This document shows, piece by piece, positions 49,847-58,179 of a DNA stretch of 64,000 bases. The stretch's first letter is position 1. Every line of letters starts with the position of its first letter. Made by a program: the position numbers and the translations under genes. The stretch spans positions 53,561-117,560 of the forward strand of contig CAYZJH010000003.1 of NCBI GenBank assembly GCA_964478625.1, read 5' to 3'. The DNA is from SKZT01 sp964478625. Lineage in GTDB: Bacteria; Desulfobacterota; Desulfobacteria; Desulfobacterales; SKZT01. The notes beneath the pieces were generated by a model. That model was not told where the DNA came from. It saw nothing but the letters and a program-made list of their open reading frames with translations, and made no database searches.

Positions 49847-50023
49847 TCAGCCGGCAAGAGTAAAATAAAGCATAACCAGAATGACACACCACTGGGCGAC
49901 AGAGGATAGTCCAATTCCTCTGGCTTTTTCCATTTGGTTTTTAATCAGTTTTTTTATCCACAAAAACAGGATGCTGATAATCACGATTACGGGGTTTCTT
50001 TTTTGAAAAAGTTTTTCGACCAC
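49847..50023 (-). CDS. Small single-pass membrane protein (about 58 aa)
   Basis: Frame with two hydrophobic stretches (NPVIVIISILFLWIKKLI; SSVAQWCVILVMLYFTLAG). The likely start is GTG at 50023, seven bases after AAAGGA; the frame is open to 50041. No homologue is recognised. It may be a genuine small protein. Confidence 0.4.
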   Translation of the reverse strand: MVEKLFQKRNPVIVIISILFLWIKKLIKNQMEKARGIGLSSVAQWCVILVMLYFTLAG

Positions 50024-50554
50024 TGGCTCTGTCCTTTCCAATTTATTCGTTTTAAATGGTCATCAACAAACTCCTTACTCTCCAGATTGAATTGATTTGC
50101 AGCGGTTTGGACTTTTTGAAAAACATAAAAAATGTTGTGTAGTTGTCGAGTTACATTTTTTATATTTTAAACCTTATGCATTTTGTGTGCCAGAATTTCA
50201 GATGATTCGGTTGATTGGAAATAGATCTTTTTTTGAGCCGGATTTTATCTCAGATATGTATATCCTCGGAAACATATTGTAATTCAAATATAAAGATGAG
50301 CTGTGAAATCATCTGTGAAAACGAAGATGGTATCGGTAAAACATGATCTTGGTTTCTATAAAAGGAATGTAACGGTCAGATATGGGGATTTCGGCAGGAT
50401 TGAGGGTGTTGCTTCCGAGCAAAAAATAATAGGATTGAAAATTGAGATCAATGGCAATAACATTATGAAAGATTAGGCTTGAATCATTTAGGGTGTAGAT
50501 TTTAGAAATATTTAAAATGCCTTCGATACAAAAGCAACAGGAAGGAACCTTTTT
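50024..50554. other. Gene-poor region upstream of the sigma-factor cassette
   Basis: About 530 AT-rich bases with one short protein-like frame (listed separately) and otherwise nothing recognised. GGAAGGAA at about 50539-50546 is the ribosome site of the sigma gene. Confidence 0.35.
50327..50476 (+). CDS. Possible 49-aa small protein
   Basis: A short frame with protein-like composition: VSVKHDLGFYKRNVTVRYGD, then EQKIIGLKIEINGNNIMKD. GTG codons at 50303 and 50315 could extend it. Beta-strand-like alternation is visible but the ribosome site is weak. It is same-strand with the sigma gene 78 bases on. Could be a gene remnant. Confidence 0.25.
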   Translation: MVSVKHDLGFYKRNVTVRYGDFGRIEGVASEQKIIGLKIEINGNNIMKD

Positions 50555-51319
50555 GTGAACGACTTAAATGGTGTTTCCGTCATGATTACCCCCAGGGAAA
50601 AATCTTTGGTGGGAAAAATTGCAAGCAATGTTTACAAACACTATTGCCCTGCAGGACAATCCGGTCAGATAGAATTTGATGAACTTTTTAACTTGGGAAT
50701 CATAGGTCTTCTGGAGGCAAAAAAAAGGTATGATCCTGAACGTGGGGTCCCTTTTCTGGTATATGCATCCGGTCGCATTCGCGGAGCTATGCTGGATCAA
50801 ATCAGGTACCAGCCCATTGTTCGAACTTCCCAGGAATTGGCTCAGAAAGTCAAAAAGCTCAAAAAAGCCAGGGAATCATTTTTTCGAAAAGGACAAAGCG
50901 CTGATGATAATATTGTATCCAAAAAACTTGGATGGACTCTTGAAGAGGTCAGGAATATTTCAAAACAGTCTGTCCACGTGGTTCCGGTTATGGAAAGCGT
51001 TGAAAAAGAAACTGGCGGTTCTCGGGAATATTGGGGTGAAATTATTTCAGATAAAACCCCGAGCGCAGAAAATCTGGTGCTGACCAATGAGTTGGCTGCC
51101 TGTGTTCAGGAGTGTCTTGAAAAATTGCCTTCGGATGAGTATCGGATCGTTTTATTGGGGCGTGTGGTTGAAGATTTGAACCTGAGGGAGTTGGCCGAAG
51201 TTTTAAATTGTTCAAATCAGACTGTCGCCAATCGGCAGGAAAAGGCTCAGGAATTAATGAAAACATGTCTTGAAAAAAAAGGTTGGAATCTTGACGCGTT
51301 GCGGGAAATCGAAAAATGA
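50555..51319 (+). CDS. Sigma-70 family RNA polymerase sigma factor, FliA/SigB-like
   Basis: A 254-residue group-3 sigma factor. Region 2: EFDELFNLGIIGLLEAKKRY and YASGRIRGAMLDQIRYQP, the core-binding and -10 helix typical of FliA and SigB/F. Region 3 follows (VRTSQELAQKVKKLKKARES; KKLGWTLEEVRNISKQ). Region 4 has a clear helix-turn-helix (NLRELAEVLNCSNQTVANRQ). GTG start with GGAAGGAA upstream. It is followed after 10 bases by an anti-sigma-like zinc protein and then a Lon-like protease. No flagellar genes are near, so it is probably not the flagellar sigma-28. Confidence 0.9.
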   Translation: MNDLNGVSVMITPREKSLVGKIASNVYKHYCPAGQSGQIEFDELFNLGIIGLLEAKKRYDPERGVPFLVYASGRIRGAMLDQIRYQPIVRTSQELAQKVKKLKKARESFFRKGQSADDNIVSKKLGWTLEEVRNISKQSVHVVPVMESVEKETGGSREYWGEIISDKTPSAENLVLTNELAACVQECLEKLPSDEYRIVLLGRVVEDLNLRELAEVLNCSNQTVANRQEKAQELMKTCLEKKGWNLDALREIEK

Positions 51320-51329
51320 GGTGTTTAAA

Positions 51330-51896
51330 ATGAATAAGGATATGGCATTGGAACTATGCCTTCAAACATGGCAATCAGTCTATCTAAAGCCGAACCGGAA
51401 AAATGGCGGAGAAAATCTGCATTTGCCAGGGAAGGTTCTTTATCAGATGGCTCTTTCGGGCGGAATTAAAAAAGCTGATCCCGGACATTTAGCGCATTTA
51501 TCGTTGTGCCCTTTATGCTTGAACCTGTGGGCCAGATTCCGGAATTCCATTTCAGATATTGAGGATGCCAGCGGTTATGAAGAGCACCGTTTTGTTGCAT
51601 GGGGGATGCTTGAAGCTGCAGCCACCGATAAACCCGTGGAGGCTGTTAGACTGGTAAGTGCTTGCGGAAGGTTTTTTTTAGGATTGCACCCCCAAATGGA
51701 TCATCCGGATAGAGGGATGATTACCCTTGAACTGGATTCAAAAACAGCATCGGAACTTGAGGGTCACAAAGCAACCGTCAGAGATCACGAAGGCCGGATA
51801 CTTTTAGAAGGGGCGGTGTGTCAGGGAAGACTCGCACGGCGAATTGAAAAATTTTCCAATATCGATCTAAAGCACTGGACGGTTATTATCGATTGA
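51330..51896 (+). CDS. Zinc anti-sigma-like protein (ZAS Hx3Cx2C motif)
   Basis: A 188-residue soluble protein starting MNKDMALELC after GAGGTG. The motif H56-x3-C60-x2-C63 (HLSLCPLC) is the ZAS zinc-binding pattern of anti-sigma factors such as RsrA and ChrR. Helices flank the motif. A C-terminal beta-rich domain (ITLELDSKTASELEGHKATV) is not recognised. Gene order, 10 bases after a sigma factor, supports an anti-sigma role. No membrane segment is present. The general fold is unproven. Confidence 0.6.
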   Translation: MNKDMALELCLQTWQSVYLKPNRKNGGENLHLPGKVLYQMALSGGIKKADPGHLAHLSLCPLCLNLWARFRNSISDIEDASGYEEHRFVAWGMLEAAATDKPVEAVRLVSACGRFFLGLHPQMDHPDRGMITLELDSKTASELEGHKATVRDHEGRILLEGAVCQGRLARRIEKFSNIDLKHWTVIID

Positions 51897-51995
51897 CCTA
51901 AAGCCGGCTCTGTTTTTCAAATAATTTGAAAGCCTCAAATACCAAGGCTGTATTTATTGTTATACAAAGTGGGCTAAATTTACCCGGATAAAGAA

Positions 51996-53333
51996 ATGAA
52001 GATGCCCGAAGATTCATGCCAAAACGGATTTTCCAGAACGTTTATGCTGTTTGAAAGCGGAAATGTTGTTTCTGTCGACCTTTCCCTATTTTCAGCTCCC
52101 AAAGAAAATATCCGTCCCATTGATGCTTATGTGGTCACGGAGGCCGATGGTACTGTAACCCATTCCGCAAGACGAGCTGCCGGTGCCGTATACGAAGTTG
52201 CCGGCAATGAAGTGTCAGAAATGGGTCCGATCGTGGCAGGATTCGATTTTAAAGCTGATTTTCCGGTAACCGGAGAAAGCGGAGGACTCGCTTTTGCTGT
52301 AGCTCTTGCAAAGCGTCTTTTTAACAAGGATCCAGGTCCGGTTGGAGCCACAGGAATTGTTGAGACCAGTTATAATGGTGGGCCAGTAAAAAAAGTCCGG
52401 GGGATCGAAGCCAAATTGAAAGCTGCCGGATTGGTATTGCCTTCAGGAGGATGGATTTTTTACCCTCAGGAAAATGAACATGAGGTGTCGCCGGAGTTGC
52501 GAAAAAATCTGATGGGCAAAGGTCTAAAACTTTACCCCGTGTCCAGTGTCGCTCAAACCCTTGAAATATTATTTTCCAAAAGCTTGCCAAACAACAACGA
52601 CCCGGATAAAAAAAACCGCTGGAACCAAAAGAAGGTAATGCCCATTTTTCTTTTTCTAATAGTGCTTGTGTTAACTGGAGGCCTCATCCTATGGCAGGAC
52701 AGACATTTGCCGTCCGATCAGATTAATACCGAAAAATCCGGATCTGTTTCCGATCAGGATCAAAATGAGATTGATTCGTTTGAAATTGAAAATAAGGGAT
52801 ACGAAAAGAAAGGGAATATACCAGATAATGGGTATGAAACAGTCCAGGATCCGGAAGAAGGATTTTTTTTTCAGGAAGGTGCCGAAATTGGGGAAGAGAC
52901 TCTGGAAACAGATGATCTAAAAACTCAAGAAAACCTGGTATCGATTACTATTTTTGGAAAAACCAGGTTGAACATGGAAATATCAAAAGTTTTGACCACT
53001 AAGCTGAAAAACTTTTTTTCGCTTCCGCACCATCATCTTGGGCCAGTCGAGAACGTTACCATTTCCGGTCAGGTGTTGGTTTTAAGAATTGAGGAGAACT
53101 GGATTGAGGAAAGGCAGCAATTTAGGTCAAACATTAGAGTCTCTCTCAGGGATTTTGTCTATGAAGATCACACCAGAAAAGTTGAACGTCCTGATATCGA
53201 GGTTACTGTTTACGCTAGAGGGATGGTAGAAGACATGATTCCTTTGGCGGCCCAGGAATTAATGAATAAATTGCTTGATTCTTTAATATCGGATAAAAAC
53301 GATGATTTCATCCCAGATCCGTCCGAATCCTAA
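51996..53333 (+). CDS. Membrane-anchored Lon-like Ser/Lys protease protein
   Basis: A 445-residue protein. Residues about 25-195 resemble the Lon (S16) proteolytic domain: VTGESGGLAFAVALAKRLF with Ser95, and GPVKKVRGIEAKLKAAGLVL with Lys140; the Ser-Lys spacing of 45 is close to that in Lon (43). A transmembrane helix follows (VMPIFLFLIVLVLTGGLILW, about 214-233). Residues about 240-310 are acidic linker, and about 315-440 a C-terminal domain of unknown fold. There is no AAA+ ATPase domain. With the sigma and anti-sigma-like genes it forms a possible proteolytic signalling cassette. Confidence 0.72.
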   Translation: MKMPEDSCQNGFSRTFMLFESGNVVSVDLSLFSAPKENIRPIDAYVVTEADGTVTHSARRAAGAVYEVAGNEVSEMGPIVAGFDFKADFPVTGESGGLAFAVALAKRLFNKDPGPVGATGIVETSYNGGPVKKVRGIEAKLKAAGLVLPSGGWIFYPQENEHEVSPELRKNLMGKGLKLYPVSSVAQTLEILFSKSLPNNNDPDKKNRWNQKKVMPIFLFLIVLVLTGGLILWQDRHLPSDQINTEKSGSVSDQDQNEIDSFEIENKGYEKKGNIPDNGYETVQDPEEGFFFQEGAEIGEETLETDDLKTQENLVSITIFGKTRLNMEISKVLTTKLKNFFSLPHHHLGPVENVTISGQVLVLRIEENWIEERQQFRSNIRVSLRDFVYEDHTRKVERPDIEVTVYARGMVEDMIPLAAQELMNKLLDSLISDKNDDFIPDPSES

Positions 53334-53399
53334 GCGCGATCTTCTTAAAAATCCGAACGGATCAATATACCGGATCCGACCAGTGAACCTGTTCTTGCT

Positions 53400-53597
53400 C
53401 TATTGAGTTCGAAGAAAAAGATTTTCGGATGAAACCAATTCCTCGAGAATTTCCAGCCGATCACATTGGTCTCTTTCTATGGCACATCTAAGGCTTAAAG
53501 CGCAGAGTTTCAAGCACACGTTGTCCGTGATTTCAAAACAGCCAAAACAACCTAGACGATCTTCAAATAAAAGTTTATCCAAACTATCTTTTTTCAT
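53400..53597 (-). CDS. Cys-rich small protein (65 aa) coupled to the IMPase gene
   Basis: Start ATG at 53597 overlaps the stop of the inositol-monophosphatase-family gene (ATGA). It has six cysteines (LGCFGCFE, VCLKLCALSLRC, RDQC) and a helical, acidic C-terminus (LEILEELVSSENLF). It may bind a metal or cluster. The family is not recognised. A longer frame through the neighbouring gene is ignored. Confidence 0.6.
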   Translation of the reverse strand: MKKDSLDKLLFEDRLGCFGCFEITDNVCLKLCALSLRCAIERDQCDRLEILEELVSSENLFLRTQ

Positions 53598-54382
53598 TGC
53601 ATTTCCTTGTAAACTAATAAACCGATCAATTCCTCGTGGGTTTTTCCATTTGTAGCCAAAATTTCTTTTTCGTAAATATTGAATGGATTTCCCGAAAAGT
53701 CCGTCACACGGGCTCCTGCCTCTTCGGCAATAAGAACTCCTGCTGCCGTGTCCCAGGGTTTTAGGTTTTGTTCCCAAAATCCATCAAACCTTCCACATGC
53801 CACATAGCATAGATCCAAAGACGCGGACCCCAGTCTTCTGATTCCCTGAGCAGCGGTGGTACATCTTTGGAAACGGTACATAATGGCGTCGATTATATCA
53901 GGGTGATTGTAAGGAAATCCCGTAACCAAGAGGGCGTCGGAAATTTTTGGGGTACTGGAGACTGAAATGGGAAATCCATTAAGTGTTGCTCCGCTTCCCT
54001 TTTCAGCCATAAATAGCTCTCCTGAAACAGGATTTAAAACAAAGCCAAGAGAAATTTCATCCCTGTAGGAAAAAGCTATTGAAACCGCAAAAATGCCTAG
54101 TTCATGAGCGAAGTTGGTGGTTCCATCCAGGGGGTCGATTATCCATTGCATTTCGGTTTTGCCCCGGCTCATACCACTTTCTTCAGCTAAAACGGAATGT
54201 TCGGGAAAGGCGTTATGGATGATGCTAATGATAGCCTTTTCAGATTTAAAATCAGCTTCGGTTACCAGGTCGATCGCTCCCTTTTTGGTTATTCCGGTCA
54301 ACTTTCCGAAGTATGTCCGAAGTATTTTTGCCCCCTCGTATGTGGCGGCTAATCCGATTTTTTTTATATATCCAATGTCCAT
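53594..54382 (-). CDS. suhB: Inositol monophosphatase family protein
   Basis: Mg-dependent phosphatase of the IMPase/FBPase/SuhB superfamily. Motifs: Glu in LAEESGMS, WIIDPLDGTTNFAHELGIF (metal site), and LKPWDTAAGVLIAEEAGARV (C-terminal Asp). The start at ATG 54382 gives 262 residues, the normal size; the frame is open to 54421. It lies 35 bases after hflX. Substrate could be inositol-1-phosphate or, as for SuhB, a ribosome-related role. Confidence 0.88.
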   Translation of the reverse strand: MDIGYIKKIGLAATYEGAKILRTYFGKLTGITKKGAIDLVTEADFKSEKAIISIIHNAFPEHSVLAEESGMSRGKTEMQWIIDPLDGTTNFAHELGIFAVSIAFSYRDEISLGFVLNPVSGELFMAEKGSGATLNGFPISVSSTPKISDALLVTGFPYNHPDIIDAIMYRFQRCTTAAQGIRRLGSASLDLCYVACGRFDGFWEQNLKPWDTAAGVLIAEEAGARVTDFSGNPFNIYEKEILATNGKTHEELIGLLVYKEMQ

Positions 54383-54417
54383 AAGGTATAATTTGTATCC
54401 AATATGCCGGTTTGCTG

Positions 54418-56082
54418 TCAACCTCTAATGTTGGATAGTTCGGAATTTTCCATTACCCCGGTTAACAGTTCCGACCATTGAGCCATTTTTTCAATCAACG
54501 GTAATAGTGATGACGAATCAATCGCTGAAACGCCGATTCCGTTATAGGTGCGTTCAAACTGACCTACTAGGGACTTTTCCACAAGATCTTCCTTGTTTAA
54601 GATGCGGATCATGGGAATATTTTTCAAATCCAAATCTTCAAGGATTTTTTCCACAGATTCGATCTGATCTTCAAACCGGGGATTGCTGATGTCAATGACA
54701 TGAAGAAGAAGATCTGCACTTTCAAGCTCTTCAAGGGTTGCCCTGAAAGCAACTTTGAGGTCTTCGGGAAGGTTTTTGATGAATCCCACCGTGTCTGTAA
54801 TAATGACCTCAATATCTCTTGGGAATCGAAGTCTTCTGCTGGAAGGGTCCAATGTGGCAAAAAGTTTGCTTTCCGCAAGGACCTGGCTATTGGTGAGGGT
54901 ATTCAACAAGGTGGATTTCCCTGCATTGGTGTAACCAATAATGGAAATTATGGGCAGTCCTTTTTTGGCCCTGAGTGACCGTTGTTGCCGTCGTTGTTTC
55001 CGCACGGCGAAAAGAGATTTCTCCAATTGTGTGATTCGCTCTCTCACTCGTCGCCGGTTAATTTCCAGTTTGGTTTCCCCGGGTCCTCGGCCGCCAATTC
55101 CACCAGTTAACCTTGACATGGCCGTATTTTTGGTCACAAGCCTTGGAAGAAGATACTTCAATTGGGCAAGTTCAACTTGAAGTTTTCCTTCACGGGTTTG
55201 GGCACGTTGTGCAAAAATGTCGAGAATCAGTTGGGTTCTATCGATTACTTTAAGCTCGGTTGCGTCGGTAATGGAACGAATCTGGGATGGATTCAATTCT
55301 TGATCGAAAATCAACAGTGAAGCAAATTTCTGCAATGCTAAAATGATGATTTCCTGTAGTTTACCCTGTCCCATCAGGAAACGAGGATCGACCTTTTGTC
55401 GCTGCTGAAGAACCGTACCGGCCACATAAATACCGCTTGTTTTGGCAAGTTCTTTGAGTTCCGCAAGAGAATCTTCCGCCACGGACTTTGGTTCGGATGT
55501 CACACTGATCAACAAGGCTCTTTCTTTTTTCTGATCCAATTCAAGGGATAGTCTTCTTCGGGATAACTCACCTTCAAGGGAGTGGATCAAGCTCAAACAT
55601 CCGATATCGAGACTATGAGGGTCTATAGGATCCAAGATCTGGTAGGGTTTTTGAGATGCTCCAGGAAGGATATGGCCCACATGCACTTTTTCGGGTAACC
55701 CTTCTTGGGAAAAAGTGATGGCAGCCATAATGTCAAGACTCAGAAGAGCAAGGTCTGTTAGATCATCAAGGGAAAGCGGTTCATTTTTTAGATGCGTGTG
55801 AACACACCTGAGGCCTCTGAGCCGTCCAGGAGCCATCCTGAAGTCGCTCAGATCGGGTATGACAATTTTTTGCTGATCACCGACAATCACAAAAACAACT
55901 TTACCAAGCCTGTCGATCAATAGTGCGATCTGCCGTCTGATTTCACGGGAGAGCAGACTGATTTCCTTTGTCATCTCAAAAGTTGCAATGGTTTCAGGAG
56001 GAGTTCTTCTTCGGTAAAGATTTTCTAGCCTTTTGATCTGACTTGATTTAAGCCCCCCGATATTTCCATAAATTTTTTTCAT
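54418..56082 (-). CDS. hflX: Ribosome-associated GTPase HflX
   Basis: A 554-residue HflX protein. The usual HflX N-terminal domain includes VAGTVLQQRQKVDPRFLMGQ and LIFDQELNPSQIRSITDATE; a linker TGGIGGRGPGETKLEINRRR and a GTPase domain follow with GYTNAGKSTLLN, DTVGFIKNLPEDL and LNKEDLVE. About 190 residues precede the standard HflX start (typical HflX has about 430 residues), containing LSREIRRQIALLIDRLGKVV. GTP-dependent splitting of stalled ribosomes is the known family role. It lies 36 bases downstream of dnaB. Confidence 0.92.
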   Translation of the reverse strand: MKKIYGNIGGLKSSQIKRLENLYRRRTPPETIATFEMTKEISLLSREIRRQIALLIDRLGKVVFVIVGDQQKIVIPDLSDFRMAPGRLRGLRCVHTHLKNEPLSLDDLTDLALLSLDIMAAITFSQEGLPEKVHVGHILPGASQKPYQILDPIDPHSLDIGCLSLIHSLEGELSRRRLSLELDQKKERALLISVTSEPKSVAEDSLAELKELAKTSGIYVAGTVLQQRQKVDPRFLMGQGKLQEIIILALQKFASLLIFDQELNPSQIRSITDATELKVIDRTQLILDIFAQRAQTREGKLQVELAQLKYLLPRLVTKNTAMSRLTGGIGGRGPGETKLEINRRRVRERITQLEKSLFAVRKQRRQQRSLRAKKGLPIISIIGYTNAGKSTLLNTLTNSQVLAESKLFATLDPSSRRLRFPRDIEVIITDTVGFIKNLPEDLKVAFRATLEELESADLLLHVIDISNPRFEDQIESVEKILEDLDLKNIPMIRILNKEDLVEKSLVGQFERTYNGIGVSAIDSSSLLPLIEKMAQWSELLTGVMENSELSNIRG

Positions 56083-56123
56083 ATACAATTATAATAAGGC
56101 ACAAGCAATTCAGTGTCCACAGA

Positions 56124-57500
56124 TCATGGATGAAGCAAGGATTCTGAGGCCGGATTTTCAAATCGGGTATATTGATTGATAAAAGAGAGATAGACTTTTC
56201 CGGTAGGGCCGTTTCGCTGTTTGGCTAAAATGAGTTCAGCCGTGCCTTTATTCGGATTGGTTTCTTCCTTATTGTAAACCTCGTCACGGTAAATAAAAGC
56301 CACAACATCCGCATCCTGTTCCAATGCTCCGGATTCTCTCAGGTCAGCCAATTGGGGACGTTTGTCACTTCTTTCTTCCAGTTTACGATTCAACTGTGAT
56401 AGGGCAAGGACAGGAACCTCAAGTTCTTTTGCCAGATTTTTTAAGGCTCTGGACATTTCAGAGATTTCAAGATCTCTCCTTTCAAGGGGCTGGCGGGTTT
56501 TCATCAGCTGAATATAGTCGATAATAACCATACCGATATCATGGTCCATCTTAAGCCGCCTGGTTTTGGCCCGAATTTCCAGAGCAGAGATATCAGCAGA
56601 ATCATCAATAAAAATCGGGGCTCCGGATAACAATGTGGCGGCATCCGTAAGATGATTCCAGTCTTCGTTGGTAAAAAATCCACTTCGAAGTCTGGATGAA
56701 TCGACTCGGGCTTCAGCACAGAGCATCCTCATGGCAAGCTGTTCCTTTGACATTTCAAGGGAAAAAACAGCCGTAGGAACATTGGCATCAATAGCTGCAT
56801 TTCTTGCAAGATTGAGCGCCAGGGCTGTTTTTCCCATGCTTGGGCGAGCGGCTAAAATAATCAGATCGGACTTTTGAAATCCCGAAGTCAGTTGGTCCAG
56901 TTTATTAAACCCCGTTTTGACTCCTGTAATCAGTGATTTTTTACCCTGGCGGTCCTCAATCGTATCGATTGTTTTATCGATAATTTTAGAAAGAGGATAA
57001 AAAGAGGGTTTGATTTTGTCTTCTGAAACCTCAAAAACAGCACCTTCAGCAAAATCTATGATTTCATCGACATTACCACGATCTTCAAAACATCTCTGGA
57101 CAATGAGATTAGCTTTTTCGATCAAGCGCCGAAGGCATGCTTTATCATGGATAATTCTTGCATAATATTTGGCGTTTACCGCCATAGGAACTGTATTGAC
57201 AAGTGTAGCCAGATATGTGGCGCCTCCGATTTTTTCAAGCTTGTCTTTTTCCCGTAAGCGATTGGCCAAGGTAACAAGATCGATCGGTTGGCTCATGGAA
57301 AAAAGGTCCGTTATGGCAGAAAAAATGATCTGATGAGCGCCATGGTAAAAATCGTCGGGAGATAAAATTTCCAATATATCCAAAAGGGTGGTGTTATCGA
57401 CCAGAATAGCACTGATAATGGATTCTTCAGCCTCAAGGTTGTGTGGGGGAAGGTGATACAAAGACGGATCTTTGGTTTTTCGATTTCCTCCTTCGGCCAT
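56124..57500 (-). CDS. dnaB: Replicative DNA helicase
   Basis: Hexameric helicase at the replication fork. The N-terminal domain begins PPHNLEAEESIISAILVDN; the RecA-like core has LAARPSMGKTALALNLARNA (Walker A), VIIDYIQLM and EVPVLALSQLNRKLEERSDK, RPQLADLRESGALEQDADVV. Length 458 is normal and no intein is inserted. GAAGAGAG precedes the ATG. It lies 211 bases after rplI in the same direction. Confidence 0.97.
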   Translation of the reverse strand: MAEGGNRKTKDPSLYHLPPHNLEAEESIISAILVDNTTLLDILEILSPDDFYHGAHQIIFSAITDLFSMSQPIDLVTLANRLREKDKLEKIGGATYLATLVNTVPMAVNAKYYARIIHDKACLRRLIEKANLIVQRCFEDRGNVDEIIDFAEGAVFEVSEDKIKPSFYPLSKIIDKTIDTIEDRQGKKSLITGVKTGFNKLDQLTSGFQKSDLIILAARPSMGKTALALNLARNAAIDANVPTAVFSLEMSKEQLAMRMLCAEARVDSSRLRSGFFTNEDWNHLTDAATLLSGAPIFIDDSADISALEIRAKTRRLKMDHDIGMVIIDYIQLMKTRQPLERRDLEISEMSRALKNLAKELEVPVLALSQLNRKLEERSDKRPQLADLRESGALEQDADVVAFIYRDEVYNKEETNPNKGTAELILAKQRNGPTGKVYLSFINQYTRFENPASESLLHP

Positions 57501-57663
57501 AAATTACTCTCTTCCAAAAAAGGTTGGCTTCCGGCCTATTTGAATTCGGCCAACAAGAAAATATACTAACACCCCTGCCCTGAAGGGCACAACAAACCAT
57601 GAAAGAAAGGGTCAATATCGCATTCTTTCATATAAAAATTGTCGGTGATTTCCGAAGAGGTTG

Positions 57664-57703
57664 ACTCCCTTCTTATATCAAAGTCCTTGAGCAAGAAGGG
57701 AGT
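57664..57703 (-). terminator. Perfect 11-bp hairpin between rplI and dnaB
   Basis: ACTCCCTTCTT (57664-57674) pairs exactly with AAGAAGGGAGT (57693-57703). On the minus strand it starts 8 bases after the rplI stop. There is no T-run, so it is more likely an attenuator or processing stem than a full terminator. Confidence 0.5.
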
Positions 57704-57711
57704 TGAACAGA

Positions 57712-58155
57712 TTACAGGGGAACTACAGTTACAGTAATTTCCGGTTCGACATCCCTGTATATGCGAACAGGAACTTTATAGGTGCCCAGTTCCTTGATAG
57801 GTTCGGACAGAAGAATCATCCGTTTTTCAATTTCGATATCTTTTTGTTTTAGGGCATCAACAATGTCGCGCACCTGTACCGACCCATACAAACGGTCTTC
57901 TTCACTAACTTTTGCCGGAATCGTCAAAACAACGCCATCCAAACGTTTTGCCATTTCTTCGGCAAATTCTTTTTCTTTAGCGATTTGCAGCTCGAATTTT
58001 GTTTTTGCCTGTTCCATCAATTTTCGATTCTGGGGTGTGGCATGGACCGCTTTGTTGTGTGGTAAAAGATAGTTTCTGGCATAACCTTTGGCCACGTTGA
58101 TCTCGGTGCCGATAACACCCAAATGCTCGATGGTTTCCTTTAATATAACCTTCAT
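57712..58155 (-). CDS. rplI: 50S ribosomal protein bL9
   Basis: A 147-residue bL9: N-terminal MKVILKETIEHLGVIGTEIN and KGYARNYLLPHNKAVHAT, connecting helix, and C-terminal domain (DRLYGSVQVRDIVDALKQ). GGAGG precedes the ATG. It follows the DUF2232 gene in the rpsF-rpsR operon. Confidence 0.98.
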   Translation of the reverse strand: MKVILKETIEHLGVIGTEINVAKGYARNYLLPHNKAVHATPQNRKLMEQAKTKFELQIAKEKEFAEEMAKRLDGVVLTIPAKVSEEDRLYGSVQVRDIVDALKQKDIEIEKRMILLSEPIKELGTYKVPVRIYRDVEPEITVTVVPL

Positions 58156-58179
58156 ATATATGCCTCCGTGTAGAGTTGT

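Noticed and set aside
50555..51319. Sigma factor as flagellar sigma-28
   Set aside because: No flagellar or chemotaxis genes are near, and the downstream partners point to another signalling role.
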